From assembly GCA_024180945.1 (NCBI GenBank), contig JAKSGN010000002.1, forward strand, positions 806,001 through 870,000: a stretch of DNA of 64,000 nt. The letters are read 5' to 3'. The position numbers were made by a program, and so were the translations under genes. The first letter of the stretch is position 1. The number at the start of each line of letters is the position of its first letter. This DNA comes from Macrophomina tecta. Its lineage: Eukaryota; Ascomycota; Dothideomycetes; Botryosphaeriales; Botryosphaeriaceae. This document shows positions 31,401 to 41,914 of the stretch, piece after piece. The notes beneath the pieces are model-generated. The model did not search any database, was not told where the DNA came from, and worked only from the letters and a program-made list of their open reading frames with translations.

Positions 31401-32355
31401 CTCAGCTTGTGCAAGCCTTCCTTGACGACCATGTAGTTGTGCAAGACAATACCACCAGACGCAAATGAGACGTGAACTCACCATACTGCGGATTCTTCTC
31501 AAAGAAATAGGCCAACCGTGGACTTGGCACTGCATTGTCGTCGGCCATGCCCTTCGAATCGATGCCAAAGCCGCCTTTCGTCCTCTCGGCCTCAGCCATA
31601 TAATCGAAGCCATCGATATCCCTCACCAGGCTCGTCGTGCTCTGGTTCGCCGACCTCCCGCCCGTGGGGGTATCCGCGCCATACACGTCCGAGAAGGGGT
31701 TATTCGCGCCGCCGCCACCCGTCCTATCATTGTAAAAGCCCGGGGTGGTCGGGGTGCCAGTGCCCAAGCTGGGCGTATCCGGCCCGGAGCTGGAGTCGGG
31801 CGGGGGCAGCGGGAAGTTGAAAGAGACCTGTCTCTTGCCACTCGTCGGCGCCGCACTCGCAGCACCAGCCGCGCCATCTCCGCTCCCCATGGCGCTCGCC
31901 CGCGCCGTCTCGATGCCCAAGCTGCTCGACCGGCTGCGCCGCCGCTGCTGCAGGCTCGCAACGGTGGTAGCGGTGCCGCGGCGGTTCTCGGCGCCGCTGG
32001 GGGTGCTGCTGCGGCCGCGGTAGGAGCCCGTCTCGTAGTTGGCGTCGAGGTCGAGGTCGCGGTCGTCGTCCAGGGCCTCGACGAAGCGCGAGCGGCGCGT
32101 GCCCTGCGAGATGCGCGAGAAGCGGCTGGCGCGCGACGTCGTCGACAGGTTGCGCGAGAGCGCGGCGGCGACGACGGCGTCCGGGCTGGTGGGCGTGTTG
32201 GCGGCCGAGGAGGAGCTGACGGATGGTGGGACGGCGCTGGCGGGAGTCATTGCGGCGGGGCTGGCTGTGGTTGCTGTTGCATCGCTGATGGACGCCGACG
32301 AGGGCGCGGTGGTGTTGGTGGTGGTGTCTATGCGGTCGGGTTGTTTGGGATCCAT
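28440..32355 (-). CDS. Large four-span membrane protein with glycosylated ectodomain
   Basis: Exons 32355-31482, 31416-31375, 31314-30847, 30786-29609 and 29435-28440 encode 1185 residues. Residues 1-305 are disordered (Ser/Thr/Pro/Ala, RSSSLGIETARAS). Membrane segments lie at about 323-345 (SIILISIYATILSGIFLVIA), 362-392, 428-450 (LFSILGIVSFIAAIVATVYT) and 888-909 (FFIVLMLAFLISLLCLVYF). Between spans 3 and 4 is an ectodomain of about 430 residues with many N-x-S/T sites (NGTW, NQTF, NCSTT, NATC). The tail is Gly/Ser/Pro-rich. Topology resembles fungal DUF3176-type proteins, but the long disordered ends differ and I cannot name the family. The 42-nt second exon and the 173-nt last intron, which carries a T run, are the less certain parts. 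Function unknown; plasma membrane is likely. Confidence 0.78.
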
Positions 32356-34549
32356 GGCTGCAGCCTGCGTTCTCCTCCTGCTCTTTCTTCAAATGCCGGA
32401 GCTGCTCTCCTCCGGCAGCAATTTCTCGGGGGTCGAGAGGGGCAGAGATGCGGACAGCTCCCCCTTCTCTCTTTATTCCAAGAGAAGCTCACAGACGAAG
32501 AGCTTTCGGAGTCGCCGGGGCTGGCAAACAACTGTGCGCTGCTCCACTGCTCCACGTGGGAAGCTCGGCGTGGGCGGTGGTGCTGGGGCCCGTCCTCGGA
32601 GGCTCCGCTCTCTGAATCGGCGGGATGAGGTGGATGTGATCGGCCCAGCCGTGGCCATTGGCCGTCGAGCACCTGTTCTTCCGCTCGTGTGCAACGTTGG
32701 AGTGCTGCTGCAGTCGGTTGCCGGGCGACAGAGGTCCCGCCGGCGCAGGCTGGCGAGAGAGGGCGATCAATCTGGCGTGGAGGGATGAAGAATACGAGGC
32801 GATGACGAATGCTGGATTTGGCGGTGATCTTTATCTCAATTGACTCCACGATGCGCCTCTAGCTTGCAGCTAAAAGGTGCAGCCGCGATAGGGCCCAGAG
32901 ATTCAAGTGCCAGCCCTCAACCACGGGACGGACGGCGAGGAGCGCCGCTGATGGCAGAGATGGAGTCGCCGGCCGGGGCGGCGCAGGCGCGCTGTCGCCG
33001 TCCTTAATCGCATGGGGCGCGTCTCGTCTTGACTCTTGGGAGAGAGCGGATGGGCGTGCAAGAGTCAGGCATGCGTGCAGGAGCCACCCCTTTTCCGCCG
33101 TTGAGCGGCGGCCTGCACCGCTGCACCGCCCGACGCCTCCCCGCCTGCGCCGCTGGTCCGCCTCCGGCCAGGCCCAAATGAGGTCATGCAGCTGTGCATC
33201 GTGGAGAGCAAGTGTGGCTGGAGTGCGGAGAGCGACAGGCCGGCGTTGCGGCTGAAAACCAGAGGCGCACAACACAAGCGGCTGCAGTCGAGCCGTTGGC
33301 GAATCACAGCACGCTTCCTTTGCTGTTGACTTGCGCCGAGACCCCCGGCGTCTCCCAATTTCCTGCCCTGGAGAAGGCACATGCAGTTGCCTGCACGGCT
33401 CCCGTCCTCGTCCTCCATCGCCTGCCCTCCCTGCCCGCCACAACCACCGCTCCTGATTGGCCCGGTGTTGCATTCGCCTCTCTCCCGTCTCCTCCGCCTC
33501 ATGAGCTGATACGGAGTGCACCCTCAACCTCCTTCCGTGAGTGGCAGAGGCAATAGGGGAGCACGCCCGCAGATCGCCGCGAAGTTCGAAACAGAACTCT
33601 CAAGCCGCCAGCCGGCTTGGCGCCCACCGCCGATCCCAAGCCTTCCTCCCGCCCCACGAATATCGCGTCTTCGGTGATCGTCATGTGCGCCGCCAGTCAG
33701 AGTAGCTATCCCTTTTACTGTGCTCTGTGTTGCTACAAGAATGGCCGCGCTCTGCGCTCTTCTTCTTCTTTTTTTTTCCCCCCTTGGGCCTCTTGCCAAT
33801 ACTTGCTCGACTCAAGCAGCGCCCGAGCTTCCGGGGTGGGCCGCCTCTGAGGCCAGTGGCTTTCTTGTGCCTCTCCCTCGGGGAATATTTCTCAGGCCGG
33901 CCTTCCGCGCTCTTACCGAGCACAACTAGGCTGACTCTCCCCCCAGCTCTCGCTGACAACCAGAAGGCCCCTCGATGCTTAGCCCTGGGAATGAGCTCCA
34001 CGCCTGCACAGTCCAACCCATCATCCAACGAGGTCTCTGCACGGAAAACCGTGCGAAATACATCTTCTACTCCACCGCTCGTTCGCATGTCAGGCGCTGG
34101 GCATCACTACGCGTCCACCTCAGGTTTGATGCCTTTGCATCTTCGACTTTAGTGCTCCATCGTCTCAAGGGTTTCCGCATCCGTTGAGCGGACATGTCAA
34201 GCATCCGCCAGCATATGCACTAGGGCCATCCCATTCAGAAGTGTACGAGGCCGCCTTTTCCAGGAAACCTACCCCTACCGTGCAGAATGCCTAGGTTCGC
34301 ACGGAGACCTTCGGAGCCACAAGGTCATCCCATCGATGGCTTTCGAGGGGGAGTCGAAGCAGCCGCCCGGATGTGAATGTTCAGACCCGTTTGTGACATG
34401 TGGCAGATGCCGAGGCGCGGCGATTAAGCCGTTAGGTACGGCAGGGCGAGGCCTGGAAGGGCGCTTCAACCTCCTTACGACATATCTACTTCCTCCTAAT
34501 ACACCCGTACAACCCGTCCTGCTATCCAGCCCACAACCCCCGTCCCATC
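32356..34549. other. Long intergenic region, no supported gene
   Basis: 2.2 kb. The right side of the 1185-residue gene promoter lies here. Open frames on both strands are short and of mixed composition. A solo hairpin-element end is present at 34351-34380. A T-rich stretch followed by a C run lies near 33764-33783. Confidence 0.45.
34351..34380 (+). mobile_element. Hairpin/MITE-like element, solo left end
   Basis: The 30 bases starting GAGTCGAAGCAGCCGCCC match the left end of the complete copy at 27987 at 25 positions, and every difference is a C/T or G/A transition. No matching right arm is found within 80 bp. Confidence 0.5.
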
Positions 34550-35312
34550 CTACCGCACCCTCTTCCACCACAAACTCACCCTGATCCCACCCCCATTGTC
34601 CGCCTTCAGATTCAACAACGCCCCCACCCCTCCTCCCAGCTTTCCCCCGTCCCCCCAAACCAGCGAAAAATCCCGCGGCTGCTCGCTCCCTACGAAACCG
34701 GGTAGGCTTGCCACCTCCAACGGCCCATGGATTACCTGCCCCTCCAACCCTCCATCGACCTCCTTAACCGGCACCGATTCGTTGAAACTGAAGGGTCCCG
34801 CATACGCTAAGGAGTGCTTGCCGACCAGCGCCCAGTCGGCATCGCTCTGTCCCTCACGGTACGGCCAGGTCAGGTTTTGCGGGCGGTCTTCGGGGGTCGT
34901 CGAGGCGAGCGTTGCGGACATGTATTGCGTAGGTTGGTAGAGGATGATGCCAATGGGATTGGCGCCGTAGCCGGGGTCGAGGATGGGAGCGCCGTTTTGG
35001 GTCCTGTGAACAAGTCGTCAGTAAGGGCCTTTTCTTTCAAGGTAAGCATTGATAAGTATTTTGAAAACCCGAGCAGGTCAAAAATATTTCCTTGTACGAC
35101 AGATGCAGAGAGTACACTTTCGCTGAAATATTCGCCGGATACATAAATCTGAACATATCCTCCAGTTTTTCTCGCAAATGGTTGAACGTCGGCCAGGTGC
35201 GTACAACTTCTTCTAACACGATATGATGGGACCAGCTGAGAGTGGCAAACCTTGTGACATTCACCAAAGACCACGTCCCCACGAAGAACGAGAGCAGCTC
35301 GTCCGGCCTCAT
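34550..35312 (-). CDS. Lipocalin-like domain protein
   Basis: Two exons, 35312-35251 and 35003-34550, encode 171 residues. The start MRPDELLSFFVGTWSLVN is the typical first strand of the lipocalin-like family (LxGTWxLV). After the intron come TQNGAPILDPGYGANPIGI and ILYQPTQYMSATL, the characteristic glycine-rich turn and Y-M-S-A strand, and later WALVGKHSLAYAGPFSFNE. The family is a small beta-barrel of unclear function, often found near secondary-metabolism or stress genes. The ATG lies only a few bases after a long T run (A on the sense strand). The 247-nt intron is long for this genome and might hide a further exon, although the present join restores the frame and the motif exactly. Confidence 0.7.
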
Positions 35313-35689
35313 GTTCAATTTTTTTTTTTTTTTTTTCAGGTATTTCAAATATGTTGAAGAACCCCTTCGATCGTGAACGCATACCCATGACCCCGCTCCT
35401 ACATTTATAACTGCCGACGGGCAGTCATCAGCACTCAACGGAGTCCGACACCGCCGATAGCATTAGGCAAAACTCAATTTGAGTCTATATCACGCAGGGG
35501 ACCATCGTGCTTCGGAAACTCGGTTAGGAATCTCGCAGCGCCGAGGTGCGGATACTTTCCGCGAAACCCCGCGACTAAGAGAAAAATGATGAGCAGCTCG
35601 TAGGAGAGATAATGATGACACTGGCTATCGCTTTGAGCATGCTTTCGAGCATATCATCAAAACAGCTTGATTGTCGCTGTATTCGCGGG

Positions 35690-35768
35690 GATTTGAAGCA
35701 GTTGTCCGGTCGCAGATATCTTTGATCATGCTCAGCATGTGTACGCATCCAAACGACTGCTTCAGCTT
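35690..35768. mobile_element. Hairpin/MITE-like element, complete copy 2
   Basis: A 79-bp inverted repeat. The left arm starts GATTTGAAGCAGTTGTCC; the right arm, reverse-complemented, starts AAGCTGAAGCAGTCGTTT. The arms match with mostly C/T differences. The termini are shared with the other copies. Confidence 0.7.
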
Positions 35769-36804
35769 TCTATATACTTTTGCATTTCACCAGTCGATGA
35801 GTTCAGAGCCGAGGTTATACGATCGCGCTAGCCAAACGGGCCTCTGAGGTCTCTTGCACACCACGCGGTCTATTTCAATGGTCTTTCCCCTTGAATTATC
35901 CTCCGGACTACCTAGTGTCCGCCGTGCACCTGAATTGAGGGTATTGCTTTTTTTCTTTTTTGCGTGGGGACGCCAGATACACATATAGCAGTGGGACCAG
36001 AATTAACGGGACCGCCCATCTCGTCAAATTATCTGCAACAATCGACGATGTCAGTTATTACCAGCCAGTCCTGCTTCGCACCATCTTGGATTATTCAGAA
36101 ATCAAGAAATATTCGTCAAAGGTTTTATGCTCCACTCTCACGTGGCCACTACCCCAACCTAACCATTCCATTGAGCGGGAGCCCACCCACAACGCAGCAT
36201 CCCACTCCTTGCCATGGCGCCAGCCCAAGTCCGACGCCGTTATGCCACGGAGCCGGATTACAGACAATAAAAAAAAAACGCACATTAGAAAGATGCTCCT
36301 GCGCCTTGCTCTGCTTGTGAGCAGGAGGAATGCAGCTCGAAGAAATCCCGCGGACTACTAGCACGTAGCGTGAGCCCTCAGCACCTTCAAAGCCACCTGA
36401 GTCCCCACCAAACTGCTACATGCATATCTCAACCGCACTTGACCAAGGTGTATTATTCCTCGAGCCGATCTGGTTGGGCTGCGAAGGTTGCGGAAATCAG
36501 CTTCTCAATCACTGACGACGTTTGCTGGTCTTCCTGTATCTTCGGCGAGCGCAACGGGCCGCGATGATTGAGAGTTGAAGTAAAGTTCCTCAGTGTCCAG
36601 CTGACGTGATCGCTTCTTCGTTCCTCCTCTTGCTTTCCTTTCCATTTCCACCGGATAGGGGCTAGTCGGCGAAGTACGACAGTGGAATTGGGGAGGCTGA
36701 CGATAATCACTTGGTTTACAAGGTTGTGAATCGCTTCATCAGCCGCCGGTCAGTATTTGTATCACGGGTTAGGTGCTCATATGGACCCATAAAGAGTCCA
36801 CGGG

Positions 36805-36828
36805 CAGTTGAAGCAGTCATCCGGGACC
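36805..36828 (+). mobile_element. Hairpin/MITE-like element, solo left end
   Basis: CAGTTGAAGCAGTCATCC followed by GGGACC matches the family terminus nearly perfectly. No matching right arm is seen at the expected distance of about 75 bp. Confidence 0.5.
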
Positions 36829-37859
36829 CAAATATATAACAGTTGAGATATCAAATACTTTCCACATGCGTAATTTCTTTCTTTTTCCACGCTAATGCTG
36901 AACCGTTTTTTGTCTACCAGTCAGTGTTGCAAGCGACTCTTCAGCAAGACCATTAAGGCACCAAATCTAATTAGGTCAGATCTCAACCATTAATGAGAAA
37001 TTAAACTCATCAATCGCTAGTTGTGGACATCTTCAACAGGGCGAAGCAGTTCTCGAATGTTCGGGGCGACCATCTATAATTACTCCTTTCCATTCTAGTG
37101 TTCCCTTATGGCTAAGAGTCCGGGTATCAATTCCCCCTGAAATATGCAAATCCTTCAGATTCTCTAAATGTGTAAGGCATCAACTGCATCCGAATAAGCA
37201 AGACCTCCGAATGGTTAGTACGCACCCCCTTCCCGAGCACTTGTAGATTTTCTTCAATATCCGCATGATATACGACCGTCTCGCCCGAGACCTCCATTAT
37301 CATGGATCAATCCACACGTTCCGGCCTTCAAGCCAAGGAGCCTTCCCCCAGCACACTAGCAGCCCGAAATTCCCCCATGCAAGTAGTGGTAAAGCTCTCC
37401 CACGCCTTCCCCTTCCCCCCGCGTCACCGTCGAGCCCACTCACTCAATCGTCCGCCGGAGTTAATAAGGGATGGAGCAATCCAGGCGAGCCGGGGACTTG
37501 GCGGAGCGGGGCGAACATTCCCACCGGCCTCCCTCTACCTGGATGGGATATAGGCTAGGAGCGGAGACTAGCTTGGCAGACGGCCTGTTCCGAGCCGCCG
37601 AACACCCACTGAGTGGAGTTTTTCGGACAACTTCCGGGTTTCGGATGTGACGTCCTTAAAACCGGGAGAAAGCCTCGGGTCGGTTACTGGTTGCCGATTG
37701 ATGGCATCGATCCTTCCGGGCCAACTGCTATCATGTGTGTGGAGTAGGCGCAATCGTCCGGAAAAGAGTGTCGAATTTCGTTCTGAACGGTTACGCCTGG
37801 ACTACCACTTCGGGTCTAGACGTGTACTTGTCCATTCTGCAGCATCAACTGCGTCATTT

Positions 37860-39639
37860 TCAAAGACGGACCCTCTGATACCCCTCCTCGAACTGAGCCG
37901 CTGGGTTCCAACAAGCCCAAACAATGAGCCCAATGGTCATGAGTGCCAGAATAGCGAGAAGAAGCTGGAGCGCAACGACGTCCTGGTCCTGAATGGGGGT
38001 GAAAATTCCATCGACCTAGACGACAAGTCAGCATAACAAGTGCTGCGAAATGGGAAGAAACTGGGAAGAACAGCAGCACTTACCGTACTCCCACTCTTAC
38101 TATCCATGACCTTACTCGTCCCCAACACTCTTCCCATCCGATCCAACGCCTGCACTCTCACATACTCACCCAGCGCGCCATTCAAATAAAACGTGCTTTC
38201 GAACCCTTCCTTCCTAATCTCCTCCACATCCACATACTCATCATCCTCCGCATCCGCCGCCGTCGCGCTTTGCAGCCTCCACTTGCGCACCTCCGTCGCG
38301 CCATTCCACGACACGTACAGCTGGTTACGCCGCCGCGAGATATCTGGGTCCGTCCTGGGCTGGCCGACCCACTTGCCCTTGAAGGCGCGGTACGACTTGA
38401 CCCAGCCCCAGCCGAAGAAGGCGGAGGAGCCGAAGTGCGTGTCGCAGAGCACGGTGCCGTCCGGCTTGAATTCGGTGTAGGCGGCGCTGTGGCCCCAGCC
38501 GACGAAGACGTTGCCGCTGTCGAGAATCTGGACGGAGCCTTGCGAGTGCGCGAGGATATGCATGGGGTTGACGAAAGCCGTGAGCAGGGTGGCCGTCATG
38601 TTAGCCGTGTCGAGCTGCACGAGTAGGCCGCGCGAGTAGTCTGCGGTAACGAGGTGGCGATTGTTATCGTAGGCGCCATTATCGAAGATGGTCAGCGAGT
38701 TGTTGGGGTGCCAGCGCACGTGGTGCTGCCAGGTGAAGTTGGAGGCCGCGCCCTGGGAGAGGTCGGCGAAGTCGCTATGGGCGCCGCCGAGCCTCCAGAG
38801 GACGGCGCCGGTGGGCGAGATGCAGGTGATCGTGTGCATGTAGCGCGACGAGATGTAGTAGTTTCCTTGGTCGTCCTTGTCAACGCTGTTGATGTGGAAA
38901 AAGTCCCAGGCGTCCTCGCGGCTGCGGCCATGGCCCTTGAGCTCCCCGAATGATTCTACAACAGAGTAATGTGTGGATGCGCGCCATTCGAAAAGCAAAG
39001 CTCCAGTCTCGATATCAACTTCTTGAAAGAGACCATCGTAGATCCATCCGTCGGAGGGGCCGCCGACCGAGCTCAGGTCGGCTGGAATAATTTCATAGAT
39101 CGTCATCAAGGCCGTTCCATTAGGAGTGATCTCGAACTCGTGCAAATCGCCCTCCAGGCCATTGGCGGGGCTGACTGTATACCTGACCTCATACGAAGAG
39201 TCAAGCTTCGAAGGGTTAGACAGCTTGCGCAGTAGCAACGGTAAAAATAGCTCACCATGTAGTAGGACCCGCGTCCATGGGTGCCATCGTCAGTTCCAGA
39301 CCAGAATGTCAGATAGTCGTCGCCCCTGTATTTTTGCGGCCTGAAGTCCATGGCCTCGCCGTACCTGTCCTCCATGTACACGAGATTCCCATCGGAATCC
39401 AGAATCATCGGGCCGGGCGAGGAAACAGACCTGCCGCGAGGCTCGAGGAACACATAGCCCGGGTCGCATTGGACGCTCTCCTCAAGAACATTCACACGTG
39501 GGGAGGCGAGGCCGAAGGAGACATAATCGCGCCAAGGGTATGCGCCATACAGGCCTTGGTCATACCAGAGCGGATTGGACTGGCGCGAGGGGGCAGCGGC
39601 CACGAGCCAAGGCAGAAGCACGAGAAATTGGAGCCTCAT
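37860..39639 (-). CDS. Arylsulfotransferase-family (ASST-like) protein, membrane-anchored
   Basis: Exons 39639-39256, 39205-38084 and 38015-37860 encode 553 residues. Residues 1-16 form a signal peptide (MRLQFLVLLPWLVAAAP). The body has the beta-propeller-like blocks of the fungal arylsulfotransferase family: SSPGPMILDSDGNLVYME, DDYLTFWSGTDD, DAWDFFHINSVDKDDQGNYY, ISSRYMHTITCISPTGAVLWRL split over two strands, and the His-rich WQHHVRWHPNNSLTIFDNG. The short last exon encodes a transmembrane segment (VALQLLLAILALMTIGLIVW) and a short cytosolic tail, so the enzyme would be a type I membrane protein facing the ER lumen or outside. Bacterial relatives transfer sulfate between phenols; activity in fungal members is not established. 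The last exon depends on acceptor CTAG at 38016-38019. Confidence 0.85.
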
Positions 39640-41292
39640 GGTGAGGCGGGGAGGGCCGGACGGGGAGAGATTCGGGACAGCATCTCAGGAAGCAGCGCGG
39701 GGAGGGCCGGGGTGCAGCAAGTCTTGTACGCGATGTTCGCAGGCCGCATAGGGAAGCTACGCGCGTGCTGGATATCGATAGCGCAGGATGGGCCAAGTGG
39801 TGACGACGCCGAAGTGGGCCAAGGGGACAGTCGTCTGCCGGGCTGGTTGACTGCAGGCCTGGGCGGTGCTGGGCAGGCGGAAAGTCCCATCCCGACAACG
39901 GCGGCCCAGCAGCGACAGGCGGCGCCGTTTTCCCAGGTCAGGAAAGCTCTGCGGGGGAATTGGCCCCAGGGCTGCGAGTCTCTGCAGACGAGGGCGCGCT
40001 GTACGAGGCAGGATTCTGAGAGGGGCGTCGGGGTCACGGTGCGGGTTTGGGAGCGCGACGGGCCTGATCAGACATGTCCGCCCTAACCCCGACGTCAGGA
40101 GTGCGACAATGCTCGGCCCACACACGCCCAGCGAGGCTCCTATCTTGCGCTGCATCTCCGATAGGTCAGGAAGCCTGACTCCGGACCGCGCTCGCGGCTC
40201 GCGCATGGCAGCAATTCCGGTTACAGGACACGGCAGCGAGCCGAATGGTGGCGCATCGGGCCTGCGAAGCGGGAGAACGTCATGTTGCGTGGCTGCAGGT
40301 GCGCGCGCAGGGCTTGTTGCCATTTCATAGCCTCCATTTTCGATGCCGCACTCAGAGATGGATGATGTTGGCGCGAGGTTGCGCGGCCGAGGCAACGTCA
40401 GCGCCATCCCCCGGTTGTCTAACAACCCCTTCTGGGAACGAGAAAAAAGAAAAAAAAAAAAAAAAAAAGAAGAAACACGCGGCAGCCGCTGCTCTCTTCT
40501 CATATGCCGCTATGCCGGCCGCTTTGCTCTCCCCGTCTCAAGCGTTTCTGTCAGGAGCTTCTCCTGGGAACCGAACAACATCATTGCAGCCGACCAGGTC
40601 TCCTGCCGCTCATCGGCGTTCGACGTGGGTCCGTTCTGCGACAATGCTCGGTAGATCATCGCGGGAGCTGGGGCCCTTACAGCTCTTGCAAGGTACAGCT
40701 TCTGGGTCTGCAAGAAGAATTGCATGCATGGACCTTAATGCAGATGCTACCGACATAGGCCAAGCAGATTGAGTCCTTACTTCGCCCGCATGCGCTTTCC
40801 AGCCTGGTTTGCCGTGGCCGCATCCTGCTATGCCAGTTCACTGTTCATCAGGTGCTTGCAAACTACTAGCTGCCGTCTCCATGCAGAGGAAAAGCTCAAG
40901 TGAAGTTGTGGAAGCGCAATGCTCTCGCGTACGGTAGCGCACCTAGCGGGTATTCTGTTCTTCCTTCGATGAGGGGGCCAGTGAGCGTTGGTGAGACGCA
41001 CAGCCCTAACAGGTGAAGATCACAACGTCACGAATTCTTCTAGCAACGAGTTCTGCGTCAAAGCATAACCTACGCGCAAGTTTGTCGAAACTTTCGCCCC
41101 AACACCACCGTGTAGTGCATACATATCGAGATGAAAGCTTCAAGGCGCTGTGGCAATGGCACCTCACAGACAATCTCACCAGAGACCCATCGGACTAAAT
41201 TCCGCAACGATTATTTCCCCACTACTTCTTACAGTCATCTCCACTCTGTTCCGAAACATAATACTACCCTGCCATTTCACGATGCATGCGTC
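39640..41292. other. Intergenic region, no supported gene
   Basis: 1.65 kb holding the promoter of the ASST-like gene and an A-rich microsatellite at about 40441-40471. No coding region is recognised. Confidence 0.45.
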
Positions 41293-41455
41293 GCAGCTTT
41301 AGCTCACTTGGGAGAGCGCCAGGTTCGTACTACCGATCTGAGAGTCATATGCTTGCGAATTGTCACTAAAATGAAAGCAGACTGAAGTTCACTTCAGCCT
41401 CAACAGCCATCTGTGCGGTATCTGGAGGTACTGTGTTCGATCCACAGAAGCTGCA
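41293..41455 (+). tRNA. tRNA-Phe(GAA) gene with two internal insertions (or tRNA pseudogene)
   Basis: Mature parts are 41293-41322, 41381-41387 and 41420-41455, 73 nt in all. The acceptor stem GCAGCTT/AAGCTGC is perfect, the D stem is GCTC/GAGC, the anticodon stem CCAGA/TCTGG and the T arm CTGTG-TTCGATC-CACAG. The anticodon is GAA in loop CTGAAGA. The canonical intron is 41388-41419 (32 nt, after position 37); its CTTCAG pairs with CTGAAG of the loop. A further 58-nt insertion (41323-41380) lies between positions 30 and 31 of the anticodon stem; it starts GTTCGT and ends GCAG. The B box is consensus and the A box has one mismatch. Position 15 is C and 48 is A, so the usual Levitt pair is lost. 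The gene may be functional with unusual processing, or a pseudogene. Confidence 0.75.
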
Positions 41456-41500
41456 AGGAAATAGAACTCCTTACCCGGACCGAGACTGGTCAGTCTCATC

Positions 41501-41520
41501 TTTTTGTGAAATTTTTTTTT
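41501..41520 (+). terminator. Candidate RNA polymerase III terminator
   Basis: T5 at 41501-41505 and T9 at 41512-41520 lie about 45 and 57 bases after the tRNA 3' end. The rest of the interval up to 41914 shows nothing else. Confidence 0.55.
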
Positions 41521-41914
41521 CCTTCTTCTAGGCGAGGAACATGTTGCCCGACAAAGGCTAACACAATATCGACTGAATATCACGTTTTTGTAAGAAAGAG
41601 GTAAGCTTACGCTCTTGTAGGCTGGGTGAATTTCTTGACTTGGATATGCAGTGTAGTTATATTGCAAACTACAATGCATTTCAGATGCCCAATGCTCCGT
41701 AATTGTTACTCTGCGGCCTTAAATCATGGCGAACACATACCCATGCTTTTCCTAGCAAACCTTCAAGCAAGCAATATGCTGTAAAGACCCCTACTTAAGA
41801 TACGCCTGCCTTGCTGTGTTTACTGGCACACCCGAATAGCCATGCCAACATCGTACAACTACTGCTGAATCCATCCTTGCGGAACTATACTTTCGCCTAT
41901 CGAGGAGTCCGACT

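Larger units (their letters stand above)
35313..37859. other. Long intergenic region with hairpin elements
   Basis: 2.5 kb, visibly more AT-rich than its surroundings in the 35.5-37.2 kb part. It contains one complete hairpin element (35690-35768) and one solo end (36805-36828). A plus-strand 83-codon frame at 37302-37553 (MDQSTRSGLQAKEPSPS) has biased, protein-like composition, but no partner exon or family is evident. No gene is called. Confidence 0.45.

Noticed and set aside
37302..37553. 83-codon plus-strand frame with ATG
   Set aside because: Ser/Pro/Arg-rich, with no partner exon or recognisable family; too weak to call as a gene.
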